A stretch of 64,000 bases of DNA from NCBI RefSeq assembly GCF_905220415.1, contig NC_059542.1, positions 8,370,001-8,434,000 of the forward strand, written 5' to 3'. The translations under genes were made by a program, and so were the position numbers. Each line of letters starts with the position of its first letter. The first letter of the stretch is position 1. Under the pieces are notes generated by a model. It did not search any database and had not been told where the DNA came from. It saw only the letters and a program-made list of their open reading frames with translations. Shown here one piece after another: positions 46,328 through 57,152 of this stretch. This DNA is from Colias croceus (lineage: Eukaryota; Arthropoda; Insecta; Lepidoptera; Pieridae).

Positions 46328-46841
46328 TGTGGGGTGCGTGATAATGGATAGGTATTAATTACACTAGGTACAGTACCTTTTGTGATGCACAAATAACCAC
46401 ACACTCACAGTTTTAACGTTTATTACTCCACATAGAAGGAGAGAGACAATTATCAGATACAAGCAACACTTTGGACATGAAAATACAAGAACAAAAAAGA
46501 CACTGACTAGATGCGCATTCGGTAACTAAGATCGAACTGTTAGTTTTAAATTGTTAAGAAACTTGAATGCAAAATATTACGATCTACCCGCTGGATCCGT
46601 GATAATTTAGTCGCGGCACGCATACTACGCAAATACCGCGACTATGTCATAAAATAATAAATATTATAATTATTTTGTATGAGTGTAATGTATGTCTGTA
46701 TTTCTTGTGATTTTGTGTAATGAATGTTTGTGTTATAATTAAATACGAATATAAATATGAAATAAAATATTTAAATACTTGTTGTGTGTAATAAATACGT
46801 ATGATAAAATACATACACTAAAATATTGTGTGTTAGCCACA
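46328..46841 (-). repeat. 5' LTR of the Gypsy-class element
   Basis: Reads TGTGGCTAACACACAA... on the minus strand. Base-by-base reading found no difference from the 3' LTR. Confidence 0.95.
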
Positions 46842-46849
46842 GTAACTAC

Positions 46850-46893
46850 TATGCAGTCGCTATTCCACGCGGACGAAGTCGCGGGCACAGCTA
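46850..46893 (+). mobile_element. Helitron-like 3' end beside the LTR element
   Basis: CACGCGGACGAAGTCGCGGG then CACAGCTAG and a host T. The LTR element inserted just to its left. Confidence 0.5.
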
Positions 46894-48861
46894 GTTACAC
46901 TATGTAATTGGAATTCAGTTAGTACGGTGACGGCATGATACAGGTGTAGCTAAAATGCCTTTGACAAAAATGCTAATCTTATGCGATTGTAAGCAAACAT
47001 CGTGGGCTCAATTTAACAAGCGATTACATTATTGCGTATATACGCCATCCATTTAAATATGACGTTTTATGGCATACTATAAATTGTCACCGTCGGTATA
47101 TTTTCCTAATAGACCTATCGAATTCGAGAAAGTTTTCACAATAGACACAGTAGAAACTAGAAACTGTGTTTTTGAGTTATTTATAGATGGCTATTCTCGA
47201 TGAAGTATAGTGTTCCTCGCTTTCAAAATTTTATTCTTAAAAGTAAACAATGTTATATAATGATTATGCATAACAACCTAGTGAAAAATATCTTCTCTTA
47301 AATGTGGAAAACGTTTAATATGTACATTATATTGGACTTGTAATGCCAACCCATCTTGGCGCTAGTATAGCCATTATTCTTTTATGTCTTTTAATCTAAT
47401 CGCATTTTACTCCTTTAGCTGTTGATGATCACGCATCACTGTGCAGTTTATATGATTACTCGGGCAGCCACAATTTTATTAACCATTAAAGTTACAACCG
47501 ACAATATAATAAACCGCATCACTATTCGGTTAAAACAGCTCAAATAAGTTCACTGAGCTTTTCATTATTGTGTACATTTTCTTATTATTTAACAAACAAA
47601 ATAATTACCATTAAATTTTTAATGAAAGTAGATATTATAAACTATATTTATATATAAGTTAATGTAATAAACATATTAAACAACTATACCCAGGGAGCAC
47701 TAGAATGTCGCGATGAAAGTTTTTAAAGAGCTAACCTAAGCTCAGAAGAAGCTCTCAGACCTCTTTATAAAAGATCCCGGAGCAAAAAACACTTCAAGAT
47801 GTCGTTGTCCCAACAAGCTTGTGAATAAAGAAAATCTTGTTTGAATAACTTTAACCAACATTTTTATCAGGTACCTGTGTCTAGGTATTCCGTCATGCAT
47901 TCCTTAACAATACATGGAACAAATATTGCACCCAAAACTTTTTAACCCCGAATCTAATGTATAGACTGTCTGCTATGCAGTACCGTTACAGCACCTATTA
48001 TAATTATTAATTACGATTGTTAGAGCAAAATTAAAATAATTATTGAGAGAGTTCAATCATTACCACCAACACAGTTCCATTCTATTCAAAGCACGTAACA
48101 CGTATACGGATAGTATTTCATAGCCTACAATCATCGGGGGGCAAAAGCTCGTATATAGTGAAGTTCTAGGCCTCACCGCAAACCGCAGACAAGACAACAA
48201 AGAACTTTAATAGCGGAACCAGATGCGTTCTAACAGCAGATTGATGCGGGTCAAATAGACGATTTATTAAACCATTTTTAAATGAGCAAAGGAAAATCTC
48301 ACCGACTTTGTTGCACAAATTATCTCGAATCAAATTTCTGTCACTATTGAACCCAAATTCAAAATACTAATTACTCTGTCACCGTCTTTACCAGACCCAC
48401 AAATTGGCGAAATTATGGCATTACCCCTAACATAATAGGATACGAAAGGATCGTTGCATACATGTTGAATATTAATGTAACTGTCACCGAGCAACGAGTG
48501 CATAACACGTAATTGCCGGCAATAAATATCGTGTCAAATTAGATTACTTCTTAGAATACTAAACGAACCATGTAGCTAAAGAATGCACTCTTCCTATAAA
48601 TCCCGGCGATGTGTAATGAAACTTGCAAGTCATAAAAAGCTCAATGGATTTGTAAATGGCATTATAGATGTAATTAAAGAGAGCGTAATTGCGGCGTCGG
48701 AGACGGACCAATTAGAAATCTTACATTTTTCTAGACTTCTCAGGAATTTTAAGTAATTTAACGTTTAATTGAGAGTGCGAACATCAATGTTTTCACAGAC
48801 ATCAAGGAACTGAACATCTATTATAACATAGATAGCTTTTCCGTCAGAATCAATTGCCAAT
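46894..48861. other. Gene-free stretch
   Basis: No gene seen. A non-repetitive patch at about 48590-48720 includes homeodomain-like TAATTA cores and stands out from simple AT-rich sequence. Confidence 0.5.
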
Positions 48862-49499
48862 TAGTGTTGCCCAAATTCAGTCTTGGTCTTGCAGTCTTGG
48901 TCTTGCGTCTTGCGTTTTTGCAAGACCAAGACCAAGAACAAGACCGCGTATTTTTAGCAAGACCAAGACCAAGACTGACCGTGCAAGACTTGAGCAAGAA
49001 CAAGACATAGCCTGCAAGACTCTTGCGTCTTGCAGCTAGGACTTAGCGCTATTTCACTGAGTAGTTAGGTGTAACAGTTCGGTGTATAACTAGGTAGGTA
49101 CGCTTAGGAATTCTATGAGACGCAAAAAACTGTATCAAAGAATATGAAAAACTGGACCTATGCGCATTACTAGTTATTTATTAATCTGCTTGATCTTTAC
49201 TATGGCTATGTTAATTCAAGCTCACAATGTTCCAATTCTAATACGTTTTTCTAAGATTTAAAGTAAACTTTAATAAATAGTAATAGACTAATAGGTAATT
49301 GCAAGACTTGCAAGACTTGCAAGACTCTTGCTGCAAGACCAAGACCAAGACCAAGACTGGGAGCGCAAGACCAAGACCAAGACCAAGACTAGGTGTATTG
49401 GCGCAAGACCAAGACCAAGACCAAGACCAGATGTATTGGCGCAAGACCAAGACCAAGACTGGCTAAGTCTCGTCTTGTTCTTGCATTTGGGCAACACTA
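48862..49499. mobile_element. Non-autonomous hAT element filled with CAAGAC arrays
   Basis: Inverted termini TAGTGTTGCCCAAAT and ATTTGGGCAACACTA, with a perfect 8-bp target duplication TTGCCAAT (48854-48861 and 49500-49507), the hallmark of hAT. The inside carries two clusters of CAAGAC/CAAGACCAAGAC units (about 48880-49035 and 49300-49475), partly in inverted orientation (TCTTGG runs). No transposase. Confidence 0.88.
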
Positions 49500-49507
49500 T
49501 TGCCAAT

Positions 49508-51376
49508 GTATACCATGTAAACCAATGCACATAGAGAAAAATACAACAAAATATAAAGACAGTTCTCCTGAATTCTCCGATACCTTATGTTTATCATTGT
49601 TAAATACTTACTATTGGAGGTAAAAAATGTAAATCATAATAATGTAGTAGTGGTCTTGCAACGTATAATTTTGTCATATCTCGAGACATGTCGATATTGT
49701 AATTTCGCTATAATAACATTATCGAAAAGCATCGATCATGTCGTGACACATGTTAATAGACAAGCTTTAAACTATATAATTTATACTTTCCTGTTGATTC
49801 GCGCAATATCACAAAAATTGATAATAAATGTAGTTTCTAGCATATGGTGGCTATTACTGAGAGAACGTCTTATTAAACAACCAAGTTAAAGATAATAATT
49901 CTCGTATCATCACCTTTTTTTGTCGTTTGCTTCCTATGCGTTAATAAAACGGACAGATATTATATTCTTGCTGTAATTTCATATAAATTCGTTTTTATAT
50001 AGTTTTTATACTATTTACAAAATAATGACATAGCACACGCATATCGCAGTACGGAATTAATAAACGCGTAAATTCCCAAGATCAAAAACCGTCTAGATAA
50101 ACACCTATTTGACCAACGTTAAGAACACCGACAATTTCGTAACACACATAAACTTCAACAACTTCAACACATAAACTTCAACACAACTAATTCAATGTTT
50201 TCAATCCATCAAAATAATTACACGAGTTTGTTAAAAACGGTATATTTATAATCCTAAGTCTGAGGCACGAAGCTGTATGCATATTTATTACATTGAAGTG
50301 CAATATCAATCGGGAAACATCTCAGTTTATAGCAGCCATAAAAACATGATATACTAACAGACGGCGAATATAAAGTGAGAAGTGGGTTATATTTCAAATA
50401 ACCTGATGTAAACTTGCAAAATATACCACGAACTTACAAGCTTTCGTGTTAAGATATATAAGATACATATCGCGTTAATATTAGTATTGATAGATACTTT
50501 GGTTATTGGTATATTGCCTGCACGAATCGCGCGTATTGCAGGTAACATCGCCAAAAATTTCCAATAAAATTTATATGCTAAAGACATTATTAAAAAACAA
50601 TGACAAGTCGGGCGTGTACGTTATAATTATTACGTTTTGAGTAACCTGAGGACCTAACCTATAAATATTATAACGTACACAACTTATTTACAACCTCGAC
50701 AATTACACTACAAATACAGATTTATTGTACCAACCACTTGACTAAGATGTTTAAATGCATGTTTTAGTAATTTGTTTGTGCGCTAAACCTAATTAGAATG
50801 CATAATAGAGATAAGTGTAGGACGACAATAAAAGAACGCCGTTGATATTTATTCATAGATAATATGTAGTTTCTCAAGATAAATGGGCAAGGCCAGGCTC
50901 GAGCAAAACATTTTATCCTGCGAGTGACGTAATTTTGTGCAATTAGAATAGCTCGTTGAATACGATATAAAGCAAAATTTCAAATGACGAGAAATCTCGC
51001 GATACCGCTAGAGATACGATCGCTAATCTGGCGTCTATTGATACAAATGGCCCTCTAACGAGTGCTTTCAATTTGCTGCAATTCGATAAAATATTTGCGC
51101 TAAATTACTTTAAATGCTTATTGTTCGCGTAAAGAGTCTGCTGTAACAAATAAAGCCTTTACCTACATATTTCAGATGAGTCATACATATCATACAATTT
51201 GGCATGATTGCTTTTAGTGGAATCTAACATCTTATTTCAGTGTAAACAACACGGCGGTTGAACGTAAAGCGCCTGGGGAAAAGCTTTCGATTGATTGAAA
51301 TATATGCTTCTTTCGTTTCAGATGTAAAGGAAAAGTGCATCTCATTTTAAATAGTATGTTTAAATTATATTGAAGA
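49508..51376. other. Gene-free stretch
   Basis: AT-rich, no gene or transposon recognised. ORFs 49587-49889 and 50387-50587 have no domain support. Confidence 0.5.
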
Positions 51377-51601
51377 CTAGCTTTCCGCCCGCAGCTTCAC
51401 CCGCGTTTTCAAAGAAAAATCCGCATAGTTCCCGTTCCCGTGGGATTTACGGGATAAAACCTACTATAGCCTATATTACTCGTGGATAATGTAGCTTTCG
51501 AATCGTGAAAGAATTTTTAAAATCGGTCCAGCAGTTTATGAGCCTATTCATTACAATCAAACAAACAAACAAAGTTTTCCTCTTTATAATATTAGTGTAG
51601 A
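51377..51601 (-). mobile_element. Helitron-like element
   Basis: CTAG at 51377-51380 after A51376; the far end is the complement of TCTACACTAATATTATAAAG. Contains the conserved CCCGTTCCCGTGGGATTT block. Confidence 0.8.
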
Positions 51602-52095
51602 CTGTAGACTAATCGACATCTAAAAACTCGAACGTATAACATTATAGTCTAACATAATATGTTTTGTTCCAACAACAGTCTCAAAGTCGGCCATCCAACA
51701 TACGACTGTACGCCTCTAAGCACCCAATTATAAACGAAAATTGATCTTTATAGTTTAGCATAGTTGTAAAGCTAGGATCGTTTAGTTAAATTGATTTATC
51801 GTAGATTGGTCATTCACACGGGCCAGACATTCTTCGTCAAATAGCTCCAGACAGGCCGTATATCATTCTGGATTATGGCTTATTCGCAGCAGCCAATATC
51901 CAGTCCCCTAAACTTTTAACCCTAGATTACTAACCTTCGTCGATTCGACGACGCGTCACCAAAAAAATCGCGATAACTTTTACGCGCGCGACCGTATGGT
52001 TTTCTAATTTCAGCTAATCTCAACCGACCCGTTGCGCTTGCGATGGACGGTAGTGTTTTTTGCGAGGAAGGCCCACACGTGCTGTTCTAGAAACC

Positions 52096-52551
52096 ATGGC
52101 TCGTCACATCGACGAAGGTTAGTAGTAACGTGACTTTTTGTACTATTTAGTTAAGTTAAAATTACGTTATTTTCTTTTATAATGGTGCCTATTATTTTAT
52201 TTTTTAGATAAGATTCATTTTTTATTATTAGAAGTCAAAAGCAATGAGGTAAATTCATCTGCGAGAGAGCCTGAAGACCACATTAAGGCTGATCCAGTGC
52301 ATGAAATGGAGGATGATGATGAAGTTTCTATTGTAAATGAAGAGCAATTTCCAGATCAAGATTATGAGGCAAGTAGTAATACATCTCCGCAACGTTCAAT
52401 TGAAGACGCGACACCTAGCACTTCAGCTGACCCTAGCGATTTGATTATAAGACCATCGCGTCCCATTCTTCTTGGGAAAGATAAACACATATGGTCATCA
52501 GAACAGTCAAGGTCACAAAGCAGAAGACCTTCAAGGAACATAGATACATAA
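52096..52551 (+). pseudogene. piggyBac-like transposase, N-terminal remnant
   Basis: Exon 52096-52117 (MARHIDE), donor GTTAGT, acceptor TTTTTTAG, exon 52208-52551. The acidic N-terminus (EMEDDDEVSIVNEEQFPD) and KDKHIWSSEQSRS...RRPSRNI are typical of piggyBac transposases before the DDE domain. It stops at 52551; a nearby frame (about 52555-52660) continues RRRPVHFFLDILDPLQCF. The catalytic Asp residues are absent. Confidence 0.75.
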
Positions 52552-52735
52552 GACGTAGGCCTGTACACTTTTTTCTAGATATTTTAGATCCTCTTCAATG
52601 CTTTTCAGGTATAATTACTGATGACATTACTGATACTCTGCGGGACTCAATCACATAAATTTTAAACATGTCAGGAAGAAGTAATGTGAGTGTTATAAGT
52701 GAGACTGAGCAAAGTAATGCTCCACAGCACAATAA

Positions 52736-52861
52736 AGAAACATATGTGCTATATGTCCCTCCGTAAAGCAAAGGCAGACTAAAAATAGGTGCACTAAGTA
52801 CAAAAAATCGTTGTGTGGGGAACACAAACTTTATGTGTGTCACAAATGTTTTAGTTCCTAA
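52736..52861 (+). pseudogene. piggyBac-like transposase, C-terminal cysteine-rich domain remnant
   Basis: Reads CAICPSVKQRQTKNRC then LCGEHKLYVCHKCFSS and a TAA stop. The Cys/His spacing matches the C-terminal zinc-binding domain of piggyBac transposases. It is separated from the N-terminal remnant by a large internal deletion. Confidence 0.75.
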
Positions 52862-53220
52862 GCTATTGTCAAAATTATATTTTTAATTACTTTTTCCGAT
52901 ATTATTTTTGTAATTAATAGTTTATTTCAAGCAATTTGGTGCTATATTTTATATGTATGGAATTTTTCAAAAAATTAAAGAAAGTTCATAAAGCGTGTAC
53001 ACTATGATCTTATTTTGATGATTGTTTGAATTAAAATTTTGTTAAAATAAATATTTTAATATTTCTATACGTAGATTAATACATTTTCCATAAAATAAAA
53101 ACATAACTACAAATATATTTTTTTAATTAAACCCCTAAATCCCCTCCAATAAACAGCGTAGTCGAAACGACGAAGGTTAGTATTAAACGTCGAAAAATAA
53201 GGTTAGTGTTTTAGGGTTAA

Positions 53221-55555
53221 TTGGCTCGTTACGCACGCGTGCATTTGACATACATCGAATGCTAAAATTGAAATAAAACCATTTTCGGTTCCATAAATGG
53301 GGCCTATTGTTATTACTTATTGCTTATTTTATTACTTTGCATAACCTTTTGTCAATAAATACAAAATACATACTTATTTTGCATTTTTATATCATTTTTA
53401 TAATATACATAATTATTATACGAGAGCTTAATTTTTACAAAACACACTTATATACTTTAAAAAAGTACACACAGATACTTTTTTATATTCAAATATACTA
53501 TAATATAGCCAGAAAAAGCAAAGTCAGAAAGGTTACTAGTATTTAAAAAATCTATCAAGTCGTTAATTACCCATAAATGTATTTACTTACTCTGCAAAAG
53601 ATAAAGCAACGCATAAATTATAACTTAAAACGTTTACCGATTAAAATAACGTCCGACTTGTCTTTTTAATTCTACAACATTACATTAAGGAATTAATGAA
53701 GCGTTTTGTTGATAATATTAATTTATAAATATTCATTAGGGCGTCGTTAATACGATAGTAAAACTGGAGTGTTGACAACTTACAAGTATGGTATGACCTC
53801 GGGTTATAATGAGCAGACAGATGCAAAGTTAATTTTTGCGGGAAAGAGCAAAGCCAGTGGCCGGGTCCCGACCAAAACCCACAAAACCAGTTGTCCCGCT
53901 GCTTGGCAATACACGCGTCGCGGTCATCGAAAATTGTAATTTGCTAATTGCTATGCAGCCAGCCTGCCCGAATTCTGCGGTCAAATACTTCAATGAGCAG
54001 CTTTCAGCAGGAAGCTTTTAACCTTATTATACTTATTTGAGGGAAACATAAATTTAAACATGAAAGAATATGATGAACACGGAGAATAAAACAAATAAAG
54101 AATTCAAACAATCCGAGAGTAAACATACGATGTTTCCGTCAGAGGTTGGGTCTAGCACATTCTATCTAACGCCTCATCCATTATTTGAAATATTTCTTAT
54201 TAGCTTTTGCCCGCGACTTTTTTGGATTTTAATTAATTATGAAGGAGCTTTTCAATGTATTTCTCGTATTTTTCAATGTGTTCTGTTGCCCTCACAATGT
54301 ACCATGTACATACTTATAACTTTCATGATACTCAGGGGACAATAAAGATAGGAGTGAAATTATAATAAATTTATTTTTTTACGGATGTTAATAGATCGAT
54401 TCTGATTCCATAAATATCTTAATAGTACCGTAAAACAAATTATATTACCATAAGCAAATTATAAACTTATAACACGAGACTATCTTTAAAAAAATTGTTA
54501 CCTTTGTAACATAACAACGCTTTATCAGTTTTCATCAGCGCAAACAACAAACAATGACGAAAATCTCCGCTGGCAAAGATAACTAACTGCCTTTACATAC
54601 ATTCAAAATTATATCTTATGTAATTGGAATTTTCTAGCACACTCTTAACGAACTTAACCCTATTCCTAACAAGATCGTAATCCGATAATAAACTTCGATA
54701 ATCTCGATGAAATTAATTGTCCATTCCCTTCGATTTATCACACAACTAACATAAGTTAATTCATGCTAAAATAATTCGATACACCCATAATTTATCTCGT
54801 ATGTAAAAAGTGATTTATAATAGAAAATGAAAAATTCTTCGAATGCCCCCCAGTTTGTCGCTAATTACGCGCAAGAACGCAGCGGGCGTAAATCATCCGC
54901 GCAGGTGCGCTGGGAAATTTACTTTGACTTTTGATGATCGCGAAATCTCGAGTCTTACGCGCTTCCAATCTAACAGAGAAAGTTTTATGTAACTGAAAGC
55001 AGCAACAGCACTAATATTGATTGAGATGATCGATGGTCATTTGAATACTTATAAGTTACTACAGGGGTCATGACGCAAGCGTGACGAGAGTCAAAATTAA
55101 TACTCGAGTGCACGAGTACCACCTATATGACATCGTTTCACCGAACCGTGCACAGAGATTTCATATTTTCTCAATTAGCATCTAATCAAGGGAATCATTT
55201 AGGACGGGCCGATTTATGGGCGGCTTTCTCACGCTGCTCACATTCAATTTCAGCGTGACAGTCTCGCTTTATGATCGCTACTTGTGCTTGTGTTCTGGCG
55301 AGTTCAGTAATTAACAATATCAATGGACGCCGTCGACGTTATTGATCTATTAATTACCATACATGGTTACGATAAAGATAAGTGTACCTACCTACGGCTA
55401 ACTAGCCGGATACGAGGACAAATAGATTTTAATTTAGTATTTAGTGCTCAAACCGTAAACAACTCATATTCTCGAATTTCACTGCTTTCCACGACAGTTA
55501 ACAAGTGAAAGCTCATAAAACAGACATGGGAAACCACTGAAAATGTTATTGAGGA
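53221..55555. other. Gene-free stretch
   Basis: AT-rich. The patch at about 54840-54970 is GC-richer (CGCAGCGGGCGTAAATCATC) with no long open frame or repeat match; possible regulatory DNA. ORFs 53307-53546, 53836-54021, 54070-54345 and 55323-55508 have no domain support. Confidence 0.45.
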
Positions 55556-55810
55556 AGGCTTCAGTGTGCGGCGGGGAGGTGCGCGTACGCACGGGGCGTG
55601 GTCAGCCGGCTCGGCGCGACAAGCAGTCAAGCACACTCGTCGTGGATGCTGCGACGGCCGCACCTGTCGCGCGACCCTACGCAAGACGCGACTCCACGCG
55701 CGATGTTCGCGATCGCAATATTGTGAATCGTATTGTTGTGTGTGTTGTGACAGTGACCGCATAGTAGCCCCGGGGACACTCCGTGTACGCAGCCCGCTAA
55801 CGAACCCTAG
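55556..55810. promoter_or_regulatory. CpG-rich segment, candidate promoter or 5' UTR exon
   Basis: About 250 bp dense in CG dinucleotides in an otherwise AT-rich region. On the plus strand it ends ACCCTAG|GTTGGTATG, a possible donor; on the minus strand it begins with CACTGTCACAACACACACAA. Short open frames exist on both strands without domain matches. It could be the first exon of GOPC (minus) or of an unseen gene; neither is proven. Confidence 0.35.
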
Positions 55811-56674
55811 GTTGGTATGATTTCATTATAATCACCTTATCAGAAGACCGCACGTTCTGTTAACGCGATATCCTTAGCAACCTCTTTTAAATATTTACGC
55901 AAACGTGCGCACAATAAAGACTTGATTAAGTGTATCAGAAATTTCTATCGCGCATAAATTATTATCGATTTTAATATATTTTCTACCTTATTAAATAACT
56001 ACTATTAAACGCATACTATTAGGTGACTTGTTAAAATAATTCTGACGTTTAGTTATTTAATTAGAATAATAGATTATAATGACTCATTTATATGTTAATA
56101 GGAGGAAAAATGGCGCCACTATAATAATATATTTATAGGTACACATTATTATCATACAGATGTTAAACGTTCATTTTATGGGTTTAATAATAGCATCATG
56201 TAATGCACTTTTGAATCTGTTATTAGAGCTGTTAATGTCAATGTAGATTAGAATTAAATGTTTCAAGAATGTTTTAATTATTACAATCTGCATGAAAGTA
56301 AAATCTTCGATGACGAATGTTTTTATTTTTTATTTTAAATACTAATTTTAGTATAAATTACGATGGCTACCAAAATAAATAGATTTGTTAACATAGTTAG
56401 ATTTTTCAGCAAATTTAAATTTTTTGTACAGTTCTTACATTTAACCAAGATACCTAAATCTATAATTTTCAGTAGGTAAGTACATAGGTAGTTTATACCA
56501 GTATGTATAGTAAGAAGAATTAAAACTTATTTTTCCATCTGATTATTTAATGTTTCTATGAAAACTAGTAAATTAAGAGGAAGATTCAAATAAACATTCA
56601 ATAATTAATAAAAAATCGCTTACTACATTTATTCTAAAACAAGTTTAAAGGGTTCATTGCAAAACAAGTAATTA
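55811..56674. other. Gene-free stretch
   Basis: AT-rich sequence with no recognisable gene or repeat. Confidence 0.5.
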
Positions 56675-56793
56675 TCTATACATATAATAAATCTGTAGAA
56701 GGGTCAATTCTGTACATTGAAAATATTGTAAAAATAAATAGCAGGGGGTGTTACTGGATCGATACCAAACCCAAATATATGATTAAAAAAATT

Positions 56794-56826
<33 letters not shown>

Positions 56827-57152
56827 ATGTGAAGACATCACGTGAAAACTACCGGTTCGATTTCGATGAAACTTGGTATAATTATACCTTATTATCCTGG
56901 GCGTAAAATAGGATACTTTTTATCCTGGAAAAATACGTAGAAAAAAAATTAATCTTAATTTTTCAGTTTTATCCATAGAGTACGTTGTTTTGTAGAACCG
57001 CGAACACACGTTTCGTATTATTATAGGCCTAGCCGTATTTGGGTCCAATAGATATTTATAAGATGTCATTGTCAGAGTTACTCAAAATGGAGAAATTAAC
57101 CATCCACGCGAAGACCGACATCCGCGCGGACGGAGTCGCGGGCGGAAGCTAG
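56675..57152 (+). mobile_element. Helitron-like element with (GTCT)n tract, full length
   Basis: Starts TCTATACATATAATAAATC and ends GGGCGGAAGCTAG; flanks A56674 and T57153. Same family as 3118-3436 but with an extra internal segment of about 160 bp (about 56960-57120), so the two copies show how the family varies in length. Confidence 0.85.

Larger units (their letters stand above)
42950..46841 (-). mobile_element. Gypsy-class LTR retrotransposon, internally deleted, with 5-bp TSD
   Basis: Two 514-bp LTRs flank a minus-strand gag and partial pol. TG...CA ends and the target duplication GTAAC (42945-42949 and 46842-46846) mark a complete insertion. A primer binding site TGGTGACCCCTCTG (46324-46311) follows the 5' LTR and a purine tract GGAGGGGAGTGA (43475-43464) precedes the 3' LTR. 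The internal part lacks most of the region between reverse transcriptase and the integrase core. No env-like ORF is seen. Confidence 0.95.
51920..53216 (+). mobile_element. piggyBac-like transposon, internally deleted
   Basis: Flanked by TTAA (51916-51919 and 53217-53220). Termini CCCTAGATTACTAACCTT and AAGGTTAGTGTTTTAGGG are imperfect inverted repeats. It holds the N- and C-terminal parts of a transposase gene but not the catalytic middle. CGACGAAGGTTAGTA occurs at about 52110 and 53167, and inverted near the left end. Confidence 0.9.

Noticed and set aside
48880..49475. CRISPR-like repeat array
   Set aside because: Units are 6-12 bp simple repeats without unique spacers, inside a hAT element of a eukaryote.
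55448..55762. 104-codon minus-strand ORF across the CpG-rich segment
   Set aside because: Arg-rich composition is what any frame gives in CpG-rich DNA; no similarity to the missing GOPC N-terminus.
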